Counted from the first letter of the stretch, positions 42,551 to 50,781 are shown. The stretch: 64,000 nucleotides of DNA from Microbacterium ureisolvens (GCF_019511645.1 NZ_JAEUAX010000010.1:62001-126000), one strand, 5' to 3'. A program made the numbers and translations. The notes: generated from the letters alone by a model not told the origin.

Positions 42551-42973
42551 ATGACGGAATCCGGCGTCCGGGCGCTGTGGACCATGCGCATCCTGAGCGC
42601 GATCGCCCTCCTCTGCGCAGGCGGCATCCACTTCTATCTCGCGTTGAACGGCGTCGGTGGCTTCCTGGGGGTGATGTTCATCCTCAACGGCGTGGCAGGG
42701 CTCGTCCTGGCTGCGGGGATGCTGCTCCTGCGCGGTCGCCTGCTCCAGCTCGTGACGGTCCTGAGCCTGCTGTTCCTCATCGCGACGCTGGGTGCGCTCG
42801 TCCTCGCCCTCACCGTGGGGCTGTTCGGCATCCACCAGACCTGGGACTTCACGCTCGTGCCGCAGACCGTGGTCATCGAGTCGATCGGCATCGTCATCCT
42901 CGGGATCACGACCGCGATGGTGATGCGTCCGCAGCCGGTGCCGGGGGTGCGTCGGCATCCCACGAGTGCATAG
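42551..42973 (+). CDS. Four-span membrane protein, unknown
   Basis: A 140-residue protein with four hydrophobic segments (about 10-31, 36-58, 64-90, 103-126) and a basic C-terminal tail. It follows the CDP-alcohol phosphotransferase by 4 bases and is surely cotranscribed. No family is recognised beyond small actinobacterial membrane proteins. It may assist the lipid cluster. Confidence 0.75.
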   Translation: MTESGVRALWTMRILSAIALLCAGGIHFYLALNGVGGFLGVMFILNGVAGLVLAAGMLLLRGRLLQLVTVLSLLFLIATLGALVLALTVGLFGIHQTWDFTLVPQTVVIESIGIVILGITTAMVMRPQPVPGVRRHPTSA

Positions 42974-43002
42974 CCACCGGGCCGACTCTGCGACGCGAAC
43001 GG

Positions 43003-43037
43003 CGGACCGCCCCGCCACCGGATGGCGAGGCGGTCCG
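43003..43037. terminator. Bidirectional terminator between convergent genes
   Basis: CGGACCGCC pairs with GGCGGTCCG, and an inner GCC/GGC continues the stem after a mismatch. It lies between the membrane protein and the convergent MHS transporter gene. Confidence 0.7.
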
Positions 43038-43045
43038 GATGGGGC

Positions 43046-44416
43046 TCAGGCGCCGGCGGGCACCTGCTCGGCCGCGAGCTTCTCCTCGTCGAGACGGTCG
43101 AGGTCGTGCAACGACGAGCCCTTCGTCTCACGCATCGAGATGACCGCGATCAAGGTGATCGCCGCGGCGATCGCGAGGTAGACGGCGACCGGGATATACG
43201 AACCTGTGTTCGCCAGAAGCGCCGTCGCGATGATCGGCGCCAGCGAGCCGGCGACGATCGACGTCACCTGGTAGCCCAGCGAGACGCCCGAGTACCGCAT
43301 GCGCGTCGGGAACATCTCCGACATGATCGCCGGCTGCGGCGCGTACATGAACGCGTGGATGAACAGGCCGAGGCAGATCGCCGCGACGATGATCGCCGGG
43401 TTGCGCGTATCGAACATCGGGAAGGCGATGAAGCCCCAGGCGGCGGCGCCGAGCGTGCCGATGAGGTACACCGGTTTGCGGCCGATCTTGTCGGTCAGGC
43501 CGCCGATCAGCGGGATGACGATCATGTGGACGATGTGCGCGATGACGAGCAGACCCAGGATCTCGGCCGTGTCGACTTCGAGAGCCACCGCCAGGTACGT
43601 GATCGAGAACGTCACGACGAGGTAGTACATGATGTTCTCCGCGAAGCGGAGCCCCATCGCCGTCAGCACGCCGCGCGGGTAGCGCTTGAGCACCTCGAGC
43701 ACGCCGAAGCGCAGCGCCTTGGACTGCTCGACCTCCTTCTGCACCTCCAGGAAGATCGGCGCGTCGGTCACGCGCGTGCGGACGTAGTAGCCGATCGCGA
43801 CGATCACGACCGACAGCCAGAAGCCGATCCTCCAGCCCCACGCGAGGAACTGCTCCTCGGTGAGCGTGCGGCTGAGCACGAGCAGGACGACCGTCGCCAC
43901 CAGGTTTCCGATCGGCACCGCCGCCTGCGGCCACGACGCCCAGAAGCCTCGTGTCTTGTTCGGCGAGTGCTCGGCGACGAGCAGGACGGCTCCGCCCCAC
44001 TCCCCGCCGACAGCGAAGCCCTGCGCGAAGCGCAGCGCCACGAGGAGAGCCGGAGCCCAGTAGCCGATCGTGTCGAACGTAGGCAGGCATCCCATCAGGA
44101 ACGTCGCCACGCCCACGAGGATGATCGCGAACTGCAGCAGCTTCTTGCGCCCGTACTTGTCGCCGAAGTGGCCGAACACGATGCCGCCGAGCGGTCGGGC
44201 GATGAAGCCGACCGCGTAGGTGATGAACGCCGCGATGATGGGGGCGTACGGGTCGTCCGACGGCGGGAACATGATCTTGTTGAAGACGAGCGTCGCGGCT
44301 GTGGCGTAGAGGAAGAACTCGTACCACTCGACGACGGTGCCCGCCATCGACGCCGTGACCACGCGCCTCAGGCTCGACTGCTTCATCGAGACCGGGGGTG
44401 TCTGGGGTGATGCCAT
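43046..44416 (-). CDS. MFS transporter, metabolite:proton symporter (MHS) family
   Basis: A 456-residue permease of about 12 spans with a perfect AAGGAGGT ribosome-binding site 7 bases upstream. MHS features are GTVVEWYEFFLYATAATLVF (about 26-45), the loop GGIVFGHFGDKYGRKK (about 77-92) and FAVGGEWGGAVLLVAEHSP (about 133-151). Relatives import alpha-ketoglutarate, citrate, shikimate or proline/betaine. Substrate unknown. It may be cotranscribed with the DUF6504 gene upstream, although 164 bases and an inverted repeat separate them. Confidence 0.92.
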   Translation of the reverse strand: MASPQTPPVSMKQSSLRRVVTASMAGTVVEWYEFFLYATAATLVFNKIMFPPSDDPYAPIIAAFITYAVGFIARPLGGIVFGHFGDKYGRKKLLQFAIILVGVATFLMGCLPTFDTIGYWAPALLVALRFAQGFAVGGEWGGAVLLVAEHSPNKTRGFWASWPQAAVPIGNLVATVVLLVLSRTLTEEQFLAWGWRIGFWLSVVIVAIGYYVRTRVTDAPIFLEVQKEVEQSKALRFGVLEVLKRYPRGVLTAMGLRFAENIMYYLVVTFSITYLAVALEVDTAEILGLLVIAHIVHMIVIPLIGGLTDKIGRKPVYLIGTLGAAAWGFIAFPMFDTRNPAIIVAAICLGLFIHAFMYAPQPAIMSEMFPTRMRYSGVSLGYQVTSIVAGSLAPIIATALLANTGSYIPVAVYLAIAAAITLIAVISMRETKGSSLHDLDRLDEEKLAAEQVPAGA

Positions 44417-44522
44417 GCGCGGTACCTCCTTGTAGAGCGCGGTAGCGGTTCGGGGGAACCGCCCTGCGGGACGTTACCTGACGCACGATTCAGGTCTCAA
44501 GAGGGTTGACCGACATCGGGAC

Positions 44523-44544
44523 GTGAAGTTCCGCCGATCTTCAC
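44523..44544. promoter_or_regulatory. Inverted repeat upstream of the MHS transporter
   Basis: GTGAAG-N10-CTTCAC lies about 107 bases upstream of the transporter start. The spacing suits a dimeric regulator, but which one is unknown. Confidence 0.4.
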
Positions 44545-44580
44545 GGTTTCGACAATGGGGCGCCTACCCCAGGGCCCTGC

Positions 44581-44814
44581 TCACTCCCAAGCGGCGACGA
44601 GCATCCAATGGCCGTCGACCTCTTCGACATCCATGACACGCGTGCGGTGGTCGACGTCGCTGCGCGCGGTGAAGCGCCAGCTCTGGAACAGCCGCCCGCC
44701 ATCGCTCCGGGTCGGGGAATCGATGATCCGCCAGCGCTCACGGTCGACCACGAGACGGACCGGTCGTCCCTGCTCGCACCAGACCTGAACATCCTCACGT
44801 GCCAACATCCGCAT
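44581..44814 (-). CDS. DUF6504-like small protein, probable SOS gene
   Basis: A 77-residue protein from the ATG at 44814, five bases after AAGGAGG; an upstream ATG at 44829 would bury that site. The pattern VQVWCEQGRPVRLVVDRERW followed by a Trp-rich second half (SWRFTAR, VDGHWMLVAAWE) resembles DUF6504, a family found near the translesion polymerase genes imuB/dnaE2 in actinobacteria. A LexA-like box lies 15 bases upstream of the start, supporting DNA-damage induction. Function is not known. Confidence 0.6.
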   Translation of the reverse strand: MRMLAREDVQVWCEQGRPVRLVVDRERWRIIDSPTRSDGGRLFQSWRFTARSDVDHRTRVMDVEEVDGHWMLVAAWE

Positions 44815-44828
44815 GATGCCCTCCTTCA

Positions 44829-44844
44829 TCGAATCTATGTTCGA
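44829..44844. promoter_or_regulatory. LexA (SOS) box
   Basis: On the minus strand TCGAAC-ATAG-ATTCGA matches the Gram-positive/actinobacterial SOS consensus TCGAAC-N4-GTTCGA with one mismatch. It lies directly upstream of the DUF6504-like gene. Confidence 0.7.
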
Positions 44845-44889
44845 TGGTAGGACGTGCGCAGCCGAGGCGCAAGGGTGAATGCGTTCGGA

Positions 44890-45096
44890 CTATGCGCTTC
44901 GACTGTCCGCCTCATCGGCGGCATCCACCGCTGCGAGGTGGATCGCGGCGACACCCTCGCGCAGCGCCCCGACAGGCACCTCGACGGTCTCGTACTGGGA
45001 CGTGAAACCGTTCTCGTCGACCACCGACACCGTCACCAGGACGTGGCCTCGGCGCGGCAGACGCGACGCAGTGCGGGCGAGTCTCTTCGTCTTCAT
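44890..45096 (-). CDS. Hypothetical protein (68 residues)
   Basis: A short gene from the ATG at 45096 with GGAGGGG just upstream. The protein is basic at its start (MKTKRLARTASRLPRRG) followed by a compact region with HVLVTVSVVDENGFTSQYET. No family is recognised, no membrane span is seen, and it lies 75 bases upstream of the SOS-type gene on the same strand. The ribosome-binding site supports it being real. Confidence 0.55.
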   Translation of the reverse strand: MKTKRLARTASRLPRRGHVLVTVSVVDENGFTSQYETVEVPVGALREGVAAIHLAAVDAADEADSRSA

Positions 45097-45155
45097 GTCC
45101 CCTCCGCCACCACCGTAACGACGACCTCCGACACGCGCTCGCGGCACGCGCGGAC

Positions 45156-45986
45156 TCACCTGAGGTACGCGTCGACGAGAAGCGGACCACGGATGCTGCG
45201 CAGCGCGTCGACCAGGAGCTCCGCGCTGCGCGTGGTCCACGACGACATCACGATGTCGTGCGGACCGATCGGCTGCAGCTTTCCGGTCCGCACCCGCACC
45301 ACCTCCCACCCGGACGCGCGGATGAGGCGGTCCTTGCGCCGGTCCGCCTCCTCGCGCTTGCCCACGTGCTCCAGCCCGTGCTTGCCGACGGTGTCGTACT
45401 CGAGCGCGATCCGAAGCTCCGGAAGGAGGATGTCGGGCCACACTTCGAGGTGCTCGAAGAAGGGCCGCGCGGTCCGGATCGCGGTGAAGCCCGCCGTGAC
45501 CGCGAGCTTCGCGAAGACATCGGTGCGCATCCGCGCCTCGACCGCCGACGCCGGCTTCGGCGCGCACGCACTGACGAACGGCTCCCCCGTCGGCAGCTCG
45601 GGGGTCTTGGCGCACAGCGTGCGCTGCGGCTTCCGCCGCGGCGCGCGCTCGGCGCCGGGGGCCCGCGCCGCCATGCGCGGAGGATTCGCCAGCACCGAGC
45701 ACTCCGGGCACCACGCCGATCGACGCCGCTCGCGACCGGGACGCTCGCGCTGCTCGGACGGAGTGGCGGCGAACATGTGACCTGACTCGCACTGCCAGAG
45801 CAGCAGCACATCGGCGGCCGGCGGAACCTGGGTCAGCGCGATGCCGGCGTTCAGATCCGGGTGATACTGCCGAACGAGCGCCGGATACGCGGCCCACTGC
45901 GACCGGTAGGTTCCCACCGGATACGGCACTTCGACGCCCTTCGAGAACTGGCGTCTCGCCCACCACAGTTCCACGCGCTCGGGCAT
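45156..45986 (-). CDS. Zinc-ribbon plus endonuclease-fold protein (DUF559/Vsr-like)
   Basis: A 276-residue protein. Residues about 25-100 hold a treble-clef zinc ribbon of the kind repeated in actinobacterial homing-type proteins, with VRQYHPDLN, LWQCESGHMF and WCPECS giving four Cys/His ligands. The C-terminal third has WPDILLPELRIALEYDTVGK and RRKDRLIRASGWEVVRVRTG, a PD-(D/E)XK-like nuclease pattern. Common as orphan genes in Microbacteriaceae; role unproven, possibly DNA repair or defence. It is near the SOS-box gene, which is suggestive only. Confidence 0.7.
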   Translation of the reverse strand: MPERVELWWARRQFSKGVEVPYPVGTYRSQWAAYPALVRQYHPDLNAGIALTQVPPAADVLLLWQCESGHMFAATPSEQRERPGRERRRSAWCPECSVLANPPRMAARAPGAERAPRRKPQRTLCAKTPELPTGEPFVSACAPKPASAVEARMRTDVFAKLAVTAGFTAIRTARPFFEHLEVWPDILLPELRIALEYDTVGKHGLEHVGKREEADRRKDRLIRASGWEVVRVRTGKLQPIGPHDIVMSSWTTRSAELLVDALRSIRGPLLVDAYLR

Positions 45987-45995
45987 AGGCGCACT

Positions 45996-46523
45996 CTAGG
46001 CGGCACCCCCGACACGATCGGCGGCCGCGGCGGCGACCTGGCTGTGCAGCTCGTCGTGGTCGGCAGCAGTCAACTCCTCGTCACCGCCGAACACGTAGGG
46101 CGCCCCCTTGCCCGTGTCGATGCGCGCCTTGAGACTGCCGTTCACGAACATGCCCCACGCGTTGGTGCAGATGTCGTAGCAGTCGTCGTCGGTCGTCAGC
46201 CCGTCGTGCGTGAACACGACACGCGTGCCGCCCTCCTCCTCGAGGATGTCGAATCGGACGGTCGTGCCGTTCCACTCCTGCTTGTCGGCGACGAAGTCCA
46301 GATGGCTGCCCGTGACCAGCCATGCCACGCGCCGGCCCGGCTCCAGCTCGGTGACCCGGAATCCGGTGTAGTGCAGGCCCGGGACGACGTAGACGAACTC
46401 GCCGCCCACCTCGGTGGTCGAACCGGTGGTCCGACCCCACCATCCTGCGACGTCGTTGATGGCGTCGAAGGCGTCCTGCGCCGAGGCCTCGACGGTGATC
46501 GTCGTTGTGAAGCTCGCGGTCAT
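45996..46523 (-). CDS. SRPBCC (AHSA1-like) domain protein
   Basis: A 175-residue protein from the ATG at 46523. The START-like fold pattern is present: SFTTTITVEASAQDAFDAIN, then VAGWWGRTTGSTTEVGGEFV, PGLHYTGFRVTELEPGRRVA and TRVVFTHDGL. It binds a hydrophobic ligand, and many members act with ArsR or HxlR regulators. It is divergent from the HxlR gene and shares its twin operators, so its expression is probably controlled by that regulator. Confidence 0.88.
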   Translation of the reverse strand: MTASFTTTITVEASAQDAFDAINDVAGWWGRTTGSTTEVGGEFVYVVPGLHYTGFRVTELEPGRRVAWLVTGSHLDFVADKQEWNGTTVRFDILEEEGGTRVVFTHDGLTTDDDCYDICTNAWGMFVNGSLKARIDTGKGAPYVFGGDEELTAADHDELHSQVAAAAADRVGGAA

Positions 46524-46562
46524 GCTTCCTGCTCCCTTGCTCGCGACCCGTTCGAGTCGGTG

Positions 46563-46611
46563 ACTTGCGTGATGCAAGTCACCGTAGCCCTGCTACTTGC
46601 ATCACGCAAGT
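46563..46611. promoter_or_regulatory. Twin palindromic HxlR operators
   Basis: ACTTGC-GTGAT-GCAAGT (46563-46579) and ACTTGC-ATCAC-GCAAGT (46595-46611) are exact reverse complements of each other, and each is an inverted repeat. Their centres are 32 bases apart, about three helical turns. They lie between the divergent SRPBCC and HxlR genes, so one dimer pair could control both. Confidence 0.85.
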
Positions 46612-46626
46612 GGTATGTTCGGGGAC

Positions 46627-47103
46627 ATGCTCGGCAAGACGTACGACACGCAGGTGTGCTCGATCGCACGCTCCCTCGAGATGGTCGGGGAACGCTGGAG
46701 CCTGCTCATCATCCGCGACGCACTGTTCGCGCGCGTGACGCGGTTCGGCGACTTCCAGCACAACCTCGGCATCGCGACGAACGTCCTCACCTCGCGACTG
46801 GAGTCGTTCGTCGCGGCCGGCATCATGGAGCGTGCCGGCGGGGCCGACTACGTGCTCACGCCGAAAGGGCGTGCGCTGGCTGTCTCGCTGATCGCGCTCA
46901 CCGAGTGGGGCGATGAGTGGGCGTCACCGGTCGATCCTCCGATCCTTTACCGCCACTCGGTGTGCGACAACGCAGTCCACGCGACGACGACGTGCGACGC
47001 GTGCGGCGCCGTGCCGGCGGACGAGGTCGCGGTCAAGATCGGGCCCGGCATGCCGGCGGAGTACCTGGCCGCACGACGCGGCGGGTTCCGCGCCTCGTCA
47101 TAG
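46627..47103 (+). CDS. HxlR-family winged-helix regulator
   Basis: A 158-residue protein from the ATG at 46627 (GGGG about 5 bases upstream; 46615 is an alternative start). It has the HxlR opening MLGKTYDTQVCSIARSLEMV with the characteristic Cys, then GERWSLLIIRDALFARVTRF and the recognition helix region NLGIATNVLTSRLESFVAAG. HxlR proteins sense electrophiles or redox signals through that Cys. A late CDACGAVPADEV could bind metal. It is divergent from the SRPBCC gene. Confidence 0.93.
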   Translation: MLGKTYDTQVCSIARSLEMVGERWSLLIIRDALFARVTRFGDFQHNLGIATNVLTSRLESFVAAGIMERAGGADYVLTPKGRALAVSLIALTEWGDEWASPVDPPILYRHSVCDNAVHATTTCDACGAVPADEVAVKIGPGMPAEYLAARRGGFRASS

Positions 47104-47125
47104 GCGCAGCATCCGTCCCGCGAAG

Positions 47126-47142
47126 TCATGCGATTCGCATGA
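47126..47142. promoter_or_regulatory. Palindrome upstream of the DUF6325 gene
   Basis: TCATGCGA-T-TCGCATGA is a perfect 17-base palindrome about 110 bases upstream of the DUF6325-like gene and 23 bases after the HxlR stop. It could be an operator; the regulator is unknown. Confidence 0.4.
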
Positions 47143-47251
47143 TGTGGCGCGCGCGACGCCCGCCGTATCGTCCTTGCGACTTCGATGCGCTGAACGCCAC
47201 GGCGAGCGCCGCCCTGCCGCAGCATCGGGGAGTTGACAGGAGGGGCGAAGA

Positions 47252-47719
47252 ATGACTGACATGAGCGCGACCGCCGACGTGGCGTACGACGCCGACGACG
47301 AGCTGGGACCGATCGACTACATCGTCGTGGAGTTCCCGGCCGGGGAGCGCAGGATCACCGGCGACGCCCTGGCGGAGCTCGCAGCTCTCGCAGCCGACGG
47401 CACCATCCGGGTGCTCGATCTGGTCATCGTTCACAAGGGCGAGGACGGATCGATCGAGGTCGACGAGATCGAGGATCACGACGACCTCGGCGCGCTGGGA
47501 GCGCTGGCCGCAGGTTTCGCAGAGGTGCTCGCCGAGCAGGACCTCCTCGACGTCGCGGCGGCGATGGAGCCCGGCAGCAGCGCCGGGATCCTGGTCTGGG
47601 AGAACACGTGGGCGGCGCCGTTCGCCGCCGCGGTCCGGCGCAACGGCGGTCAGCTGATCGCGTCGGGACGGATCCCGACGCAAGCCCTGATCGCTGCGCT
47701 GACGAGTGAAGGAGAATGA
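47252..47719 (+). CDS. DUF6325 (DUF1269-like) family protein
   Basis: A 155-residue acidic protein with GPIDYIVVEFPAGERRITGD (about 25-44), LALAADGTIRVLDLVIVHKG-like text near 45-65, and the C-terminal SSAGILVWENTWAAPFAAAV. This is the DUF1269/DUF6325 pattern seen in actinobacterial stress or membrane-associated proteins with no known activity. No span is visible. A 53-residue Arg/Asp-rich protein follows after 2 bases. A GGAG precedes the start (AGGAGGGGCGAAG). Confidence 0.8.
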   Translation: MTDMSATADVAYDADDELGPIDYIVVEFPAGERRITGDALAELAALAADGTIRVLDLVIVHKGEDGSIEVDEIEDHDDLGALGALAAGFAEVLAEQDLLDVAAAMEPGSSAGILVWENTWAAPFAAAVRRNGGQLIASGRIPTQALIAALTSEGE

Positions 47720-47721
47720 CG

Positions 47722-47883
47722 ATGCCCATCGGAATCGGACGCGTGGGACGCCGCGGAGTGATCGGTGCGCCCGTCGCGCGCACCGCAGCAGTGGTCGGCA
47801 CGGCGAAGGTCGTCTCGAACGGCGTGGACCGGCGTCAGGATCGGCGGCAGGACCGTCGCGACGATCGTCACGACCGCCGCTGA
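47722..47883 (+). CDS. Small Arg/Asp-rich protein (53 residues)
   Basis: ATG at 47722 with GGAGAATGAC upstream, 2 bases after the DUF6325 stop. The protein reads MPIGIGRVGRRGVIGAPVAR then AAVVGTAKV and ends in repeated DRRQDRR/DDRHDRR units. It has a short hydrophobic patch but no clear span. Tight coupling argues it is a real gene and partner of the upstream one; a terminator follows at once. Confidence 0.7.
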   Translation: MPIGIGRVGRRGVIGAPVARTAAVVGTAKVVSNGVDRRQDRRQDRRDDRHDRR

Positions 47884-47897
47884 CGCGACACGAGGGG

Positions 47898-47928
47898 GGC
47901 CGCACGCGCGCTCGAGGTGCGTGCGGCC
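47898..47928 (+). terminator. Terminator after the DUF6325 unit
   Basis: GGCCGCACGC pairs perfectly with GCGTGCGGCC (10 bp) around an 11-nt loop, 14 bases beyond the stop. Confidence 0.75.
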
Positions 47929-48007
47929 TCGTCATGCGACGGGCACCTGACGTTCCCCGGCCGTTCGCCGTCGGCCGGTTTGTGGTGGTTTCGCCTTCCC
48001 CCATAGG

Positions 48008-50260
48008 ATGCCGACCGTGCCGGACATGCTCCGTGAGTCGCTCCTGGGGGGACGCGATCTGCAGGCGGTGCTGCTCGAGAGCAAGACCCGGGTTCCACCC
48101 TGGCGAACCAACGCTGTCAGCAGACGACGCCAGATCGCCGACGCCCGGGCGAGCGGTGCCCGCGTCGTCTCGATCGCCGCTCCTGCCGGATATGGCAAGT
48201 CCACGATGCTCGCCGAGTGGGCAGCCACGGAGACGCGGAGGGTCGCCTGGGCCTCACTGGAGCGCACCGACGACGATCCCGCGTCGCTGCTGCCGATCGT
48301 CGCATCGGCGTGTGCCAGCTTCTCCTCGGTTGCAGAGGCGGTCGTCGACGAGATGCGCGGCATCGGCGCGACCGCGCTCGGACGCTCCGCCCCGCTGCTC
48401 GCCGCAGCCGTCTCCTCCGCACCCGAGGACTTCGTCCTGTTCATCGATGACCTGCACCTGGTCGCGTCGACGGCATGCCAGGACGCCCTCGAAGTGATCC
48501 TGGCGCGGGTGCCGGCCGGTTCGCAGGTCGTCCTCGCCGGCCGGCAGGCACCTCCGCTTCTCGCGCGGCTGCGCGCCCAGGGTGTCGTCTGGGAGGTCTC
48601 GGCCGCGGATCTGTCGCTCGACGTCGACGATGCTCGAGTGCTGTTCGACGAGGCCGGAGCCACCGATGTCGCCGCGAGCGAGCTCGCCGGCATCGTCGCG
48701 AAATGCGAAGGCTGGCCCACCGGCTTGTACCTCTCTGCCCTCGTCGCGCGCACAGGCGGCGACGCCACGACCGTGACGGGCGACGAGCGGTACGTCGCCG
48801 ATTACCTCTACCGCGAGTGCATCTCGCGGCTTCCTGAGCCGACGCAGCGGTTCCTGCGCCGCAGCGCCATCCTCGAACAGGTCTCACCTGAGGCTTGCAA
48901 CGCGGTGCTGCAGATCGAAGACGCGCGCAGCCGGCTGTACGAGCTCGAAGAGGCGAACCTGTTCCTCGTCCCGATGGACAGGAAGCGCAGCTGGTTCCGC
49001 TACCACGGGCTGTTCCGCGAGTACCTCCTGGCGGAACTGGAACGCTCCGAAGGCTCCGAGGCCGCAGCCGGTCTCCATCGGCGTGCAGCGACGTGGCACG
49101 AGGAACAGGGCGCGCTCGCGTTCGCGGTCGAGCACCTTCTCCAGGCGAACGAGTCCGCGCGCGCTGCCGCGCTCGTCGCAGACGTGGGCCTCGTCATGTA
49201 CGGGCAGGGTCAGGTGATGACGACGCGGCGCTGGCTGGACGAGCTGGGCGACGACGTTCTGACCGCGAACCCTGCGCTCGTCGTGTCGAGGACATGGACC
49301 GCCTTGCTGCTCGGCGAGGTGCGGGAAGGGGAGAAATGGGCGCGACTGCTCGATGCGGTCGACGCGAGCGGCTTCGGTGACGACGACCGCGTGCTGTTCG
49401 AATCCGCGCGGGCGATGGTGCGCGCGGCGATGTGCGTGCACGGGTACGAACGGGTGGTCGCCGACGCCGCCTACGCCCTCGAGCATGAGCCTGAGGAAAG
49501 CCCGTGGCGGGATCAGGCCCTTCACCTCTGGGGCTCAGCGCTCCTGCTGTCGGCAGACCCGGGTGCCGCACGCGGCTTCTTCGCGCAGGCCGTCGAACTG
49601 GCGACCGTCATGCAGAACCCCGACACCGTCATCCTGAGCGAGCCCGAGCTCGCGCTGATCGCGATCGACGAGGGCCGGTGGGTCGCCGCCGCGGCCCACG
49701 CCCAGCGCGGTGTCGACGCAATCGACGCGAGCCATATGGAGGGATACCCGACGACCGCGCTCGCACTGGCGGTCGCCGCCCGGGTCGCCGTGCACAGCGG
49801 CGACCGGGAGCGCGGCGAGCGCCTCCTCGCTCGCAGCATGCGCGCTCGTGTCGGCTGCACCCACCTGCTCCCCTGGCTGTCGCTGCGGGTCCGCCTCCAG
49901 CTCGCCAAGGCCCACGTCATGCTCGGCGACCGCTCGGCGGCGTTCCATCTCCTCGCGGAATGCGACCGGCTGCTGGCGAAGCGGCCCGACGTCGGCGCCA
50001 TCGCCACGCAGATCGAGGAATTCCGCGCCGGGCTTGCGATCGAACCCCACACCGAAGGGACGGTCCCGCTCACGCCGGCGGAGCTGCGCCTCCTGCCGTA
50101 CCTCCAGACGCACCTGACGATCGCCGAGATCGGACAGCGTCTCTACGTCTCACGCAACACCGTGAGCTCCCAGCTCAGCTCCATCTACCGCAAGCTCGCA
50201 GTGACGACACGAGGGGGCGCGGTCGAGCGTGCCGTCGCGATCGGCCTTCTCGGCGGGTAG
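48008..50260 (+). CDS. LAL/MalT-type LuxR transcriptional regulator
   Basis: A 750-residue regulator. An STAND-type NTPase occupies the N-terminal part: Walker A APAGYGKST (about 58-66) and Walker B FVLFIDDLHLV (about 142-152). A long helical TPR-like sensor region follows, then a C-terminal LuxR helix-turn-helix (LTPAELRLLPYLQTHLTIAE, then RLYVSRNTVSSQLSSIYRKL) from about 690 to 740. Such large ATP-dependent activators respond to an inducer and control catabolic or secondary genes. Its target may be the following CMD or TetR/MFS genes, but nothing proves it. Confidence 0.92.
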   Translation: MPTVPDMLRESLLGGRDLQAVLLESKTRVPPWRTNAVSRRRQIADARASGARVVSIAAPAGYGKSTMLAEWAATETRRVAWASLERTDDDPASLLPIVASACASFSSVAEAVVDEMRGIGATALGRSAPLLAAAVSSAPEDFVLFIDDLHLVASTACQDALEVILARVPAGSQVVLAGRQAPPLLARLRAQGVVWEVSAADLSLDVDDARVLFDEAGATDVAASELAGIVAKCEGWPTGLYLSALVARTGGDATTVTGDERYVADYLYRECISRLPEPTQRFLRRSAILEQVSPEACNAVLQIEDARSRLYELEEANLFLVPMDRKRSWFRYHGLFREYLLAELERSEGSEAAAGLHRRAATWHEEQGALAFAVEHLLQANESARAAALVADVGLVMYGQGQVMTTRRWLDELGDDVLTANPALVVSRTWTALLLGEVREGEKWARLLDAVDASGFGDDDRVLFESARAMVRAAMCVHGYERVVADAAYALEHEPEESPWRDQALHLWGSALLLSADPGAARGFFAQAVELATVMQNPDTVILSEPELALIAIDEGRWVAAAAHAQRGVDAIDASHMEGYPTTALALAVAARVAVHSGDRERGERLLARSMRARVGCTHLLPWLSLRVRLQLAKAHVMLGDRSAAFHLLAECDRLLAKRPDVGAIATQIEEFRAGLAIEPHTEGTVPLTPAELRLLPYLQTHLTIAEIGQRLYVSRNTVSSQLSSIYRKLAVTTRGGAVERAVAIGLLGG

Positions 50261-50282
50261 ACCCCGGGCGCGGGCCATGGCT

Positions 50283-50678
50283 TCAGAGGTCGTCCTGCAG
50301 GTCCTCGGCGTAGCCGAGCGCGGAGGCGATGCGCGGGGCCGCCGCAACCGCCCTCGGCAGGCCGACCACGGTCACCAGTCCATCCATCACGGCGATGATC
50401 TCCTCCGCCGCGGCCCCCGCTGAGAGCGCATCGTCGATGGCGGAACGCAACGACACGTCGGGTGCGGACATCGCGATCAGCGCACCGATCCGGACGAGGT
50501 CTCGGGTGCGATGGTCGAGACATCGCGACCACAGTTCGCCGGAGTCGTCGGCCAGGGAGGGATCGCCGATGCAGAACCGCCGGAGAAGCTCAGGTCCATC
50601 CAACGCCGGTCTCCCGCCTTCGCGAACAAGCCAAAGAATGGTTCTCAGTTCACACGGCGGAGGGTGCCGACGCACCAT
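50283..50678 (-). CDS. Carboxymuconolactone decarboxylase-like protein
   Basis: About 131 residues from the ATG at 50678; the start is weak (no ribosome-binding site, TTG alternatives exist). The CMD fold is visible in LWSRCLDHRTRDLVRIGALI, then GAAAEEIIAVMDGLVTVVGL. The Cys-x2-Cys or Glu-x-Cys peroxidatic motif of AhpD-type members is absent, so the activity may be decarboxylase-like or lost. It is convergent with the LAL regulator and divergent from the TetR gene, sharing its promoter region. Confidence 0.65.
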   Translation of the reverse strand: MVRRHPPPCELRTILWLVREGGRPALDGPELLRRFCIGDPSLADDSGELWSRCLDHRTRDLVRIGALIAMSAPDVSLRSAIDDALSAGAAAEEIIAVMDGLVTVVGLPRAVAAAPRIASALGYAEDLQDDL

Positions 50679-50741
50679 GCAGATAGCGTGATCCGAGAGA
50701 CGATCCGATCGCGTGATCAACCGCCTCACCCGTGGGGTGGT

Positions 50742-50781
50742 GAGTGATTGACCAATCACTCTAGTGAGTGTACAGTCACTC
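50742..50781 (+). promoter_or_regulatory. tetR promoter overlapped by operators
   Basis: TTGACC (50748-50753) and TACAGT (50771-50776), 17 bases apart, look like a -35/-10 pair. GAGTGATTG-AC-CAATCACTC (50742-50761) surrounds the -35, and GAGTG-N6-CACTC (50766-50781) surrounds the -10, just before the tetR ATG. Repressor binding would block RNA polymerase. Confidence 0.75.
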
